This document shows, piece after piece, positions 18,241 to 26,236 of a DNA stretch of 42,248 bases. A program made the position numbers and the translations under genes. Under the pieces are notes generated by a model. That model was given only the letters and a program-made list of their open reading frames with translations, was not told the origin of the DNA and did no database searches. The stretch lies in the NCBI GenBank assembly GCA_021298235.1, contig JAJTDX010000006.1, forward strand, positions 1 to 42,248, read 5' to 3'. The stretch comes from Cryomorphaceae bacterium. GTDB taxonomy: Bacteria > Bacteroidota > Bacteroidia > Flavobacteriales > Crocinitomicaceae. Each line of letters starts with the position of its first letter. Position 1 is the stretch's first letter.

Positions 18241-19331
18241 GGCTTTTGTTTATATATTTTGTCGCCTTCCTTCAAACCTTCAAGAATTTCGACATAACTC
18301 CAGTTCGAAAGCCCTGTTTTTAAAGAAATAACCCCTTTATCCGTCTCCACTTTATTCCCTGGTTGCAGGAACTCTCTTGGGATTACCAATGCTTGACCTT
18401 TTTCATTGATCACTATATTGCCCTCACCGGTAAGTCCCATATACAGACGTGAAGGAGGTGTAACAAATAAAGCCTCCACCTTAAAAGTCTGCGTCCGTTC
18501 GTCCATGCGAGGAGCAATTCTGTCTAGTCGTGCTTCAAAAACTTTATTCGGATACGCCTCCAGAGTTACCAATACTTTCTGTCCAACACTAATCCTTGAA
18601 ATATCCACCTCATCAATAAGCATTTCCAATTTAAATTTTTTCTGATCACCAACCACAGCAAGGGGCTCCTGCATGTTTACAAATTCGCCTAGCGCTTTAC
18701 TCATTTGATATACCTTGCCATCCATATTGGAACGGATCACATAATCGCTTGTTCGAAGTTCACTCATATTGAGATTGTTCCTTGATTGCCCAAGCTGCAC
18801 TTCCAGTTCCCGCTCCGTGCGACGAATCTTTTTGCGAAGGTTTTCAAGGTTGGTTGAAGAAACTTCATATGCCAGTAAAGCATTGTCTGTCTCCAGCTGT
18901 GAGGCAGCATTCTGATCTCGCAGTGATTTTATCCGAGCATAATTCAATGAATCGTTTCGCGCCTTCAACCGTGCTGTTCGCAACTCGAGTTTAAGTTCAT
19001 CCAGAAGATTCGATTCCCCTTCAAGTGTTTGACGAACAAGCTCATATCCCAAACGGGCATTTTCCTGACTGATCCTAACCGGATCATTGACCATTGTAAA
19101 AAGTACCTGTCCTTTTCTGACATAATCTCCCTCTTTAACCAACATTGCACTGATATATCCTGAAACGGAAGAATTTACTCTATAGACATTTAATGGTTGA
19201 AGTTCAATACTGGAATACACAGCCTCAACCATCTCGGTACGAATCACCACTCCTTCATCTTTTTTCTTATCGCAGGCAACGAGAGAAAGCAACAGGAATA
19301 GAATACTCAAACGAAAAAATATAGGACACAT
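18237..19331 (-). CDS. Periplasmic adaptor lipoprotein of the HlyD/MacA family
   Basis: A 364-residue protein with a lipobox (LLSLVAC, Cys at ~20). Residues ~45-80 hold the first lipoyl half (SGYISAMLVKEGDYVRKGQVLF), ~85-180 a coiled-coil hairpin (ARLKARNDSLNYARIKSLRDQ), then the second lipoyl half (SNMDGKVYQMSKALGEFV) and a beta-barrel (VGQKVLVTLEAYPNKVFEARL). This is the membrane-fusion part of a tripartite MacAB-like exporter. No TolC-type outer-membrane protein is encoded in the window. The gene is first in the operon; TACTTTTG (minus strand) sits four bases before its ATG. Confidence 0.9.
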   Translation of the reverse strand: MCPIFFRLSILFLLLSLVACDKKKDEGVVIRTEMVEAVYSSIELQPLNVYRVNSSVSGYISAMLVKEGDYVRKGQVLFTMVNDPVRISQENARLGYELVRQTLEGESNLLDELKLELRTARLKARNDSLNYARIKSLRDQNAASQLETDNALLAYEVSSTNLENLRKKIRRTERELEVQLGQSRNNLNMSELRTSDYVIRSNMDGKVYQMSKALGEFVNMQEPLAVVGDQKKFKLEMLIDEVDISRISVGQKVLVTLEAYPNKVFEARLDRIAPRMDERTQTFKVEALFVTPPSRLYMGLTGEGNIVINEKGQALVIPREFLQPGNKVETDKGVISLKTGLSNWSYVEILEGLKEGDKIYKQKP

Positions 19332-19335
19332 GAAT

Positions 19336-19343
19336 CAAAAGTA
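19336..19343 (-). promoter_or_regulatory. Possible -7 element (TACTTTTG) of the adaptor-permease-ATPase operon
   Basis: It matches TAnnTTTG on the minus strand, four bases before the ATG at 19331. If used, the mRNA would be leaderless or nearly so. I see no well-placed -33 TTG, so this is uncertain. Confidence 0.35.
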
Positions 19344-19424
19344 ACACGTGGTTATACCAAAAAACATAACGTACGTCATGCATTTGAACATTAGAACAAT
19401 GAAGTTTCTGCCTCTGCTTTCTCA

Positions 19425-19791
19425 CGAAATAGGAATAGAAGTTAAACTCATTTGTTACTATGGCATGATTACATCAATCGATGACCTCAAATGGAGATAT
19501 GCCGTGGATAAATTCGATACTCAGAAAGAAATTGATCCTAACAAAATTGATCAATTGTGCGACACAATGCGCTTGGCACCTTCCCCATACGGTTTGCAGC
19601 CTATAAAACTGTTGTTAATTACTAATCGGGAATTACGTAAAGAACTCGTAACTTATTCCTACAACCAACAACAGGTATATGATTGTTCGCATTTGTTTAT
19701 AATTTGCACTTATAACGTACTTCCATTTGATTATGAATTAATACCTTTAACTCAAAATAAATCATTTAGCTATGCCACAAATAAGTTGTAG
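19425..19791 (+). pseudogene. Truncated copy of the downstream nitroreductase gene
   Basis: From ATG 19465 the translation matches the first 86 residues of the intact gene at 20104 with, by my count, 72 identities, then departs after CTYNVL and runs to an unrelated end at 19791. The similarity starts about 40 bases before the ATG (ACGAAATAGGAATAGAAG versus the same region before 20104). In this copy the TAG just before the ATG is TAT, so the frame is open further upstream, but those residues are not part of a nitroreductase. The FMN-domain C-terminal half, including the TPMEGF segment, is missing. It is a partial duplication that has lost function. Confidence 0.85.
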
Positions 19792-19939
19792 TAATTGCGG
19801 TAGGACTACCCATGCTGAAGCCGCTTACAGCGGTGTTTACACACCCAACGGATGGAAACAGATTACCAGATGGTTCAAGGCGACACTTTATTTCTGTTGT
19901 GATCGTTGTGAAAAAGAATACAAGGAAAGAAATCCCTAA
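19772..19939 (+). CDS. Small zinc-ribbon protein (55 residues)
   Basis: A short frame from ATG 19772 reads MPQISCSNCGRTTHAEA at the start and ends with FCCDRCEKEYKERNP. Two CxxC-type knuckles (CSNC and CDRC, with an extra C before) are about 33 residues apart, like a zinc ribbon or treble clef. The middle has GWKQITRWFKATLYF. It overlaps the end of the truncated nitroreductase frame by 20 bases. It could be a real stand-alone metal-binding protein or the remnant of a longer one; codons look normal. Function unknown. Confidence 0.6.
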   Translation: MPQISCSNCGRTTHAEAAYSGVYTPNGWKQITRWFKATLYFCCDRCEKEYKERNP

Positions 19940-20103
19940 TTCTCGAATTCAGAATCCTCCGATTTTTATCCTATTCATCCAATCAGGTGAGTCCTTGTCG
20001 TGTGTGACTTCGAGCAGTGTGAGTTTCTCTAGCTTCAAGAATTTTTATAGATAAAATCGAACACGAAGCAGGAACAGAAGTGAAACTCATTTGTTACTAG
20101 GGC

Positions 20104-20739
20104 ATGATTACACCAATCGACGACCTCAAGTGGAGATATGCCGTGGATAAATTCGATCCTGAAAAAGAAGTTGATCCTAACATTATTGATCAATTGTGCG
20201 AAGCAGTGCGCTTGGCCCCTTCCTCATACGGTTTGCAGCCCATAAAACTATTGGTAATTACTAATCGAGAATTACGTAAAGAACTCGTGAGTTATTCCTA
20301 CAATCAACAACAGGTTTACGATTGTTCGCATTTGTTCATACTTTGCACCCACAACATATTGAATGAAGAGTTAATAGAACAACATATCGCTCGAACTGCA
20401 GCAGCCAATCAAAAATTGCCTCAAGAGTATTCGAAATACTGCGAATTTCTTAAAAAGAACATACTTAAAATGACTTATTACGAAATGAAGCAGTGGAACG
20501 ACAAGCAAGCTTACATCGCTCTGGGACATCTTTTACATACATGTGCTCAATTAAGGGTGGATTCTACACCCATGGAAGGATTTCAAAAAGACATGTATGA
20601 CGAAATACTGAAACTATCTGAACAAAATCTTCATTCGGTGGTACTTTGCCCGATAGGTTACCGCTCAAAAACAGATGAGCAGCAATTTTGGCCTAAAATC
20701 CGCAAAACAAAAGAAGAATTCGTAGCTTTTTATTCTTGA
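20104..20739 (+). CDS. NAD(P)H-dependent nitroreductase family oxidoreductase
   Basis: A 211-residue protein with the features of the NfsB-like branch: an N-terminal RYAVDKFDPEKEV (FMN phosphate contact), RLAPSSYGLQPIKLLV, YNQQQVYDCSHLFILC, and a C-terminal STPMEGFQKDMYDE with a late VVLCPIGYRS. These are FMN-dependent dimeric enzymes in the cytoplasm that reduce nitro or quinone compounds with NAD(P)H. The start ATG 20104 follows an in-frame TAG. Its 5' third is duplicated at 19425-19745. The 3' end overlaps the convergent SGNH gene by ten bases. Confidence 0.9.
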   Translation: MITPIDDLKWRYAVDKFDPEKEVDPNIIDQLCEAVRLAPSSYGLQPIKLLVITNRELRKELVSYSYNQQQVYDCSHLFILCTHNILNEELIEQHIARTAAANQKLPQEYSKYCEFLKKNILKMTYYEMKQWNDKQAYIALGHLLHTCAQLRVDSTPMEGFQKDMYDEILKLSEQNLHSVVLCPIGYRSKTDEQQFWPKIRKTKEEFVAFYS

Positions 20740-21977
20740 GAGTTTATTTTGAAAACTCGATAAGTACCGGTGGGAGTGCGTACGAAATATATTCCTGAAC
20801 CAGAGCTATCAGAAGGAAGGACAAATGTTTTTTGTCCTGTTAAAGTATTGCTTGATAGGTGCCTTCCCTGAGCATCCATGAGAATTATTTCGCCGAAAAA
20901 GCCCTCTGAGCTCTCAAGAATATGTGTTCCATCATCCATTGTTTTGAGCAAGATGTGATAATCCGTTTCGCCTATTCCCCAATATTGAATGGTGACTGGC
21001 ACCATCACCGTATCTATACCACACTCACTGGATGCAATTAACTCAACGTTAAACGTTCCGTCATACTGAAAAGAATGAACAGGATTTGATTCAATTGAGC
21101 TAATGTCATCCCCGAAATACCACGTGAAATCCGTAGCATAACTGCTTGAATTCGTGAATGAAACCGTGTTTCCTGAGAGTTGAAAACCGAAATCCGCCAC
21201 GGTCAGAGATTCTGTAGATTGAAGATGCCAGGTATCAAGACTATCTAAAACTGCAATTTCCGCAGCTCCTTGTAATTGTCCCGCAATCGTCGGATCGAGT
21301 CCCGCAAAATAGGTCGCCCCGACAGGAGACTTACGGAATAAAGAAGCATAAAAAGTACAGGCTGCCAAATAGGTTCCTGCCATACTGGGATGGGATCCGT
21401 CTCCGCTGTAGAGATTAATAGTTGGATACGTGTCTCTTACATATTTCCACGCCATTCCCACTGGTGACACAGACGCATTGGCAGAATCTGCGATTCGCAT
21501 GTATGCGTTTCTCAATCGAACATTCATTTTATCAAACGTATTGATTGAATCCCACTGAGGATCACCGTTCTGACGACCCCAAGTCATAAAATACATTGCT
21601 TGAGAACAATACCAGTTTGCATAAACACTGTCCGCCAACGAAACCGCAGGAGGAAGTGTAGCCTGATTAACCTGAGCTGTCGGAAACGAAGGCTCCTGAC
21701 TTTGTCCCTGCAATACCACGTAATCCCATTTTTTCGATTCAATTTTCACATGTGTCGCCGGATCATCCAAATGATTTTGAAAGGTAAATCCTCCGTTGGT
21801 TTTCGAATCAACCGTTGCAATATCTGATAAGGAATTGGTCAAATTGACAAACACAGTTGGAAGATCGTTCGCGTATGTATAACTGTTTCCAATAAACAGC
21901 ACAGATAGACTGTCCTGTGCCAAGCAGGACAGGGAAAAACATAAAGAAAAGATAAAAACCAACTTTTTCATAATCAC
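20730..21977 (-). CDS. Secreted SGNH-type hydrolase-like protein with PKD domain and T9SS type A end
   Basis: A 415-residue protein with signal peptide ending SCLAQ; an ATG two codons later is an equal start. The first ~210 residues fit an SGNH (GDSL-like, DUF4886-like) hydrolase: block I is FIGNSYTY with S32, and the catalytic Asp-His pair is DGSHPS with D193 and H196. A PKD-like domain (~270-330; VSFTNSSSYATDFTWYFGDD) follows and a degenerate type A sorting domain ends the protein (IILMDAQGRHLSS, GIYFVRTPTGTYRVFK). It is probably a secreted esterase; the substrate is unknown. It converges on the nitroreductase and is divergent from the FG-GAP protein. Confidence 0.8.
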   Translation of the reverse strand: MIMKKLVFIFSLCFSLSCLAQDSLSVLFIGNSYTYANDLPTVFVNLTNSLSDIATVDSKTNGGFTFQNHLDDPATHVKIESKKWDYVVLQGQSQEPSFPTAQVNQATLPPAVSLADSVYANWYCSQAMYFMTWGRQNGDPQWDSINTFDKMNVRLRNAYMRIADSANASVSPVGMAWKYVRDTYPTINLYSGDGSHPSMAGTYLAACTFYASLFRKSPVGATYFAGLDPTIAGQLQGAAEIAVLDSLDTWHLQSTESLTVADFGFQLSGNTVSFTNSSSYATDFTWYFGDDISSIESNPVHSFQYDGTFNVELIASSECGIDTVMVPVTIQYWGIGETDYHILLKTMDDGTHILESSEGFFGEIILMDAQGRHLSSNTLTGQKTFVLPSDSSGSGIYFVRTPTGTYRVFKINSQE

Positions 21978-22083
21978 AGCGTTTATAATCTTACCAAGAA
22001 TGACTAATTTGGCTACAAAGGGTTGCTTTTAAATAATGGCCGTTTTACGTCATTCGTGGAATCCTAAAATTGACTCGAAAGTT

Positions 22084-24336
22084 ATGAAATTCATTCTGAT
22101 CCTAGTTCATTTCATTTTGTTTATCCAAACTTCTTTAGCGCAATTCAATTTTGAATTTTCAGATAACGTACTTGTAAAAAAAGGAACAGACACCCTTGGT
22201 ATAGCATTCTCCGGAGGACTGAGTTATGCGCAATTTTCAGACATTGATTATGATTTTGACGGAGACATGGATTTATTTGTTTTCGACCGCAGTAGTGACA
22301 ACATTCGTGTGTTCATAAATGAGGAAGAGAACGGCTCTCACTTTTACAGACTGGAATACAATGCCAGAACCAAATTTCCTTCAGATCTTCGTTACCGCGC
22401 AACCATGGTCGATTACAACGGGGATGGTAAAAAGGACATTTTCGCATACGGGATTGGAGGGGTAAAAGTGTACAAAAATGTTGGAGACGCAGTAAATGGA
22501 CTTCAATGGTCGGTGGCCAGTAACTTACTGTACAGTGACAACTGGGGCACGCTTCTAAATTTGTATGTGAGTTCCGCGGATATTCCCGCATTTGTAGATG
22601 TGGAAGGAGATGGCGATATCGACGTGCTGACTTTTCATATCAGTGGAGAACACCTTCAGTACCATCAAAATCAAAGCATGGAGCTCTACGGCATTCCTGA
22701 TTCTCTGAAATTTAAACTTATGAACGAATGCTGGGGCAAGTTCCGGGAAGATCTGAATACCAGCACGGTTTACCTGAATGATAACACTCTGGAATGCACC
22801 ACAGGAAATGTTCCCGGAGCAGAGCTGGGCACCGAAGATCTTCAGCTCAAAAAACCGAACGGATCACCAAAGCATTCAGGTTCAACAATCTTGGCCTTAG
22901 ACTACGATAATTCCGGGGTCCTTGATCTAGTGTTAGGAGACGTTGCTTTCCCTAACCTAACCTTACTTATAAATGGTGGAACTGAACCCAACACCAATTC
23001 AGCTATGATTTCACAAGACAATGCATTCCCGAGCAATTCACTGCCTGCAAATCTTCAACTTTTTCCTGCAGCGTATTTTGTTGACGTAGATTTTGACGGC
23101 ATCAAAGATCTCATCGTTTCCCCCAATGCACGAAACACTCCTGAAAATGAAAAAAGCATACTCTTCTACAAAAACGTTGGAAGTAATTCTGAGCCCACAT
23201 TTGTTTTTCAAACCAATGAATTCTTGCAAAAAGAAATGATCGAACACGGCACCGGTTCTCAACCTGTATTGTATGATTTTGACAAGGATGGATTAAAAGA
23301 TCTTTTCATTGCGAATTACTACAGGTATATTCCAACATTGAATAAAGAAAGTTCAATTGCATTTTACAAGAATACAGGAACACCGTCAACTCCACAATAC
23401 ACCTTTATAGATTTTAATTTTCTTGACCTCAACACCTCAGGACTTGGTCTGAAAATGTCCCCAACTTTTGGAGATATTGATGGTGACGATGACGAGGATT
23501 TGATCATCGGAAGAGACAATGGAACCTTATCCTATTTTCAAAATACGGGAACACCTCCCTCCATTTCATTTGCTGCACCAATCAACAATTTCACAGATGC
23601 GGGAGGAACAATAATTTCGGTTGGACAGTCGGCGCATCCTCAATTATTCGATCTGGATAAGGATGGCCTTTTGGATTTGATGATTGGAAGAAAAACCGGA
23701 GAAATAGTGTATTATAAAAACACTGGTAGCTTTACAAATCCTGAATTTACACTCGCAAACGACACGCTAGGAATGGTGGATGTCTCACCAAGCTCAAGTG
23801 ACGGATATGCCGCACCCCATTTTTTTCGACACAATGATACCACCTATTTGTTCTTGGGTGCCTCTGATGGTAAGCTTCATTATTACAAAGACATTGACGG
23901 ACATCTCGCAGAGTCTGATACCTTCGTTCTGGTGTCTGACAATTACCTGAACATCGATGCGGGTGCCTACAGTTCATTTTGGGTAGATGATATTGACAGT
24001 GATGGAAATCTAAACATGTTTGCCGGTCAAGACTTAGGAGGACTATTTCATTTTGAAGCCAATCCGAACAGCAATGTTGGGTTAAATCCAGTACAAGAAG
24101 ATATGATATGGGCACTCTATCCTAACCCTGTGAATGAACAAGTTACAGTCGAAATAGCAGGAAATGCCTCAGAGGCTGAACTTTCAGTGTACAGTTCAGA
24201 CGGAAAGCTCATTTTATCAACGCTTCCGGTACATAACCAAATTCAGTTGGAAGTACATTCGTTGCCAAAGGGAGTATACCATGTTCATCTGCTGCAGAAC
24301 GGACGGCATTCCACCAAGCGTTTTGTTAAACTTTAA
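22084..24336 (+). CDS. Secreted FG-GAP/VCBS repeat protein with T9SS type A sorting domain
   Basis: A 750-residue protein. ATG 22084 is chosen because it gives a clear signal peptide (MKFILILVHF to SLAQ); a start at 22036 adds 16 hydrophilic residues. Nine calcium-loop motifs of the FG-GAP or VCBS type are seen, such as DYDFDGDMDLF, DYNGDGKKDIF, DFDKDGLKDLF, DIDGDDDEDLI and DLDKDGLLDLM, spread over ~40-660. This fits a seven-bladed propeller or a larger repeat fold. The last ~75 residues are a type A sorting domain (ALYPNPVNEQV, VYSSDGKLI, KGVYHVHL). It is probably a surface-bound or secreted calcium-binding protein. The last 11 bases overlap ispE on the other strand. Confidence 0.9.
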   Translation: MKFILILVHFILFIQTSLAQFNFEFSDNVLVKKGTDTLGIAFSGGLSYAQFSDIDYDFDGDMDLFVFDRSSDNIRVFINEEENGSHFYRLEYNARTKFPSDLRYRATMVDYNGDGKKDIFAYGIGGVKVYKNVGDAVNGLQWSVASNLLYSDNWGTLLNLYVSSADIPAFVDVEGDGDIDVLTFHISGEHLQYHQNQSMELYGIPDSLKFKLMNECWGKFREDLNTSTVYLNDNTLECTTGNVPGAELGTEDLQLKKPNGSPKHSGSTILALDYDNSGVLDLVLGDVAFPNLTLLINGGTEPNTNSAMISQDNAFPSNSLPANLQLFPAAYFVDVDFDGIKDLIVSPNARNTPENEKSILFYKNVGSNSEPTFVFQTNEFLQKEMIEHGTGSQPVLYDFDKDGLKDLFIANYYRYIPTLNKESSIAFYKNTGTPSTPQYTFIDFNFLDLNTSGLGLKMSPTFGDIDGDDDEDLIIGRDNGTLSYFQNTGTPPSISFAAPINNFTDAGGTIISVGQSAHPQLFDLDKDGLLDLMIGRKTGEIVYYKNTGSFTNPEFTLANDTLGMVDVSPSSSDGYAAPHFFRHNDTTYLFLGASDGKLHYYKDIDGHLAESDTFVLVSDNYLNIDAGAYSSFWVDDIDSDGNLNMFAGQDLGGLFHFEANPNSNVGLNPVQEDMIWALYPNPVNEQVTVEIAGNASEAELSVYSSDGKLILSTLPVHNQIQLEVHSLPKGVYHVHLLQNGRHSTKRFVKL

Positions 24337-25147
24337 CCGGAAACTGTCGAATACGCTCAAGAAAACCAGCTGTTCCTTCAAAGGTTGATTCAGGTTCATC
24401 TTCGAACAAGCCATAGACGGTAGATCCGCTACCGCTCATTAGCGCAAAAAATGCTCCCTCATCGTACAATTGTTGCTTAATTTTTTCGATCTCGGGGTAC
24501 TTTCGGAATGTTCCAGGCTCGAAATCATTGGTTACAGTTCTTTTCCATTCGTACACAGGAGAATTCAGTAGCTCTTTCGGTGAAGGGCCTGAAGGAGTTA
24601 AATTCACAGAAGCGTAGGCTTCAGCCGTACCAATGTGTATTCCGGGATTAACGATTTTAATGTATTTACCTGAAAAAGATAAATCGAAAGGTGTGAGCAC
24701 TTCGCCCCTGCCTTCAGCAAGTTGAATTGTATCTTGAATAAAAAACGGACAGTCACTCCCCAGAATTGAGGCGTATTGTTCAAGTTTCACAGGATGGATA
24801 TTCAGATTAAAAAGTTTATTCAACCCGATCAATGTCCATGCTGCATCTGAAGACCCCCCACCCAAACCAGCACCCATGGGAATGATCTTTCGAAGATGCA
24901 TGTAAACAGGTGGTAAATCGAATTCTTCTGAAAGCAGTTGATACGCCTTTATACATAAATTGTACTGATCAGCGCCATCGAATGTTAAGCCGGTCTGCCG
25001 GAAACTAAAGCTCACGCTGGGTAGGATCTCTAGGACATCATACAATGGAATAGGCACCATACATGTATCCAATTCATGGTATCCATCTTCGCGTTTGTAT
25101 CTCACCTTGAGTCCAAGATTGATCTTGGCAGGGGGAAAGAATATCAT
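24326..25147 (-). CDS. ispE: 4-diphosphocytidyl-2-C-methyl-D-erythritol kinase
   Basis: A 273-residue GHMP-family kinase of the MEP pathway of isoprenoid synthesis, phosphorylating the 2-hydroxyl of CDP-ME with ATP in the cytoplasm. The sequence shows AKINLGL (K8) near the start, the ATP loop PMGAGLGGGSSDAA at 90-103, GSDCPFF with the catalytic Asp (~D131), and the late GSGSTVYGLF. Length is normal. Its ATG lies five bases after a minus-strand TACCTTTG, so the message may be almost leaderless, with overlapping divergent promoter DNA shared with accA. Confidence 0.95.
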   Translation of the reverse strand: MIFFPPAKINLGLKVRYKREDGYHELDTCMVPIPLYDVLEILPSVSFSFRQTGLTFDGADQYNLCIKAYQLLSEEFDLPPVYMHLRKIIPMGAGLGGGSSDAAWTLIGLNKLFNLNIHPVKLEQYASILGSDCPFFIQDTIQLAEGRGEVLTPFDLSFSGKYIKIVNPGIHIGTAEAYASVNLTPSGPSPKELLNSPVYEWKRTVTNDFEPGTFRKYPEIEKIKQQLYDEGAFFALMSGSGSTVYGLFEDEPESTFEGTAGFLERIRQFPVKV

Positions 25148-25179
25148 TTGACAAAGGTAGAAGAACGAAAGTATTTTTG
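25147..25179 (+). promoter_or_regulatory. accA promoter
   Basis: TTTG at 25147-25150, 21 bases, then TATTTTTG at 25172-25179 fit the Bacteroidota -33/-7 form. The ATG is 28 bases after the element. The complementary strand has TACCTTTG at 25159-25152 just before ispE, so the two genes share this short region. Confidence 0.75.
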
Positions 25180-25207
25180 TAACTTTCGCCCCTCAAATTA
25201 AGCATTT

Positions 25208-26161
25208 ATGGCAGTTTATCTTGATTTCGAAGAACCTTTAAAAGCGCTGGAGGAACAGATTGAACAAACACGTGAGATCGGTGCCACCACAGATGTTGAT
25301 ATGACCGACAAAATCAATGAACTTAATAAGCGTTTGGAAGAGAAAACCAAAGAGATTTTCTCGTCTTTGACCCCCTGGCAGCGAGTTCAGCTGTCCCGTC
25401 ATCCTGACCGACCATACACGTTGGCATACATTAATGCGATTACGGATGGGCAATTTCAAGAGCTTCACGGCGATAGAAGCGTGAAAGATGACAAAGCAAT
25501 GGTCGGTGGCTTTGGATTAGTGGATGGCAGATCAGTAATGTTCATAGGTCAGCAGAAGGGGATTAATACAAAAATGCGTCAGTACCGTAATTTCGGAATG
25601 CCAAACCCAGAAGGGTACCGAAAAGCATTGCGCTTAATGAAGCTTGCGGAAAAATTCAATAAACCTATCGTGACCTTCATCGATACACCGGGAGCATTTC
25701 CTGGACTTGAGGCAGAAGAGCGAGGTCAGGGAGAAGCGATTGCGCGTAACATTTATGAAATGATGCGATTGAAAGTGCCGGTTATCTGTATAATAATAGG
25801 TGAAGGTGCTTCAGGTGGCGCGCTTGGAATTGGTGTTGGAGATAAAGTAGTTATGCTCGAAAATACATGGTATTCGGTTATCTCTCCTGAATCCTGCTCT
25901 TCTATTCTTTGGAGATCATGGGATTACAAAGAAAAGGCTGCAGAAGCATTAAAGTTGACTTCAGAGGATATGAAAAAGAACGGTCTTGTGGATGATATAA
26001 TTAAAGAACCATTAAGCGGTGCTCACAGACATCAGGATGAAATGTTTCAGACAGTTAAAAAATCCATTAAGAAATACCTCAAAGAACTCGATACAATCAG
26101 TCCGGAAGAGAGAATAGATCAGCGCATTGAAAAGTTCAACAGCATGGGTGTATGGAAATAA
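25208..26161 (+). CDS. accA: Acetyl-CoA carboxylase carboxyltransferase subunit alpha
   Basis: A 317-residue protein of normal length. The N-terminal helix region ([14 protein letters not shown]) is followed by [76 protein letters not shown] and [16 protein letters not shown] (only short pieces given). With AccD it transfers the carboxyl from carboxybiotin to acetyl-CoA to give malonyl-CoA, the first step of fatty-acid synthesis, in the cytoplasm. accD is not in the window. It has its own promoter and stands between ispE and the GT2 gene. Confidence 0.97.
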   Translation: MAVYLDFEEPLKALEEQIEQTREIGATTDVDMTDKINELNKRLEEKTKEIFSSLTPWQRVQLSRHPDRPYTLAYINAITDGQFQELHGDRSVKDDKAMVGGFGLVDGRSVMFIGQQKGINTKMRQYRNFGMPNPEGYRKALRLMKLAEKFNKPIVTFIDTPGAFPGLEAEERGQGEAIARNIYEMMRLKVPVICIIIGEGASGGALGIGVGDKVVMLENTWYSVISPESCSSILWRSWDYKEKAAEALKLTSEDMKKNGLVDDIIKEPLSGAHRHQDEMFQTVKKSIKKYLKELDTISPEERIDQRIEKFNSMGVWK

Positions 26162-26189
26162 GCCAATTTCCATTTTTTTCAGGGCAGTG

Positions 26190-26218
26190 TTGAAACATTA
26201 CTTATTTCCTTAACTTTG
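26190..26218 (+). promoter_or_regulatory. Promoter of the GT2 glycosyltransferase gene
   Basis: TTG at 26190-26192, 18 bases, then TAACTTTG at 26211-26218. It lies in the 75-base gap after accA, so the GT2 gene is not simply the end of an accA operon. Confidence 0.75.
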
Positions 26219-26236
26219 ATTTACTAAGGTCTCTCT

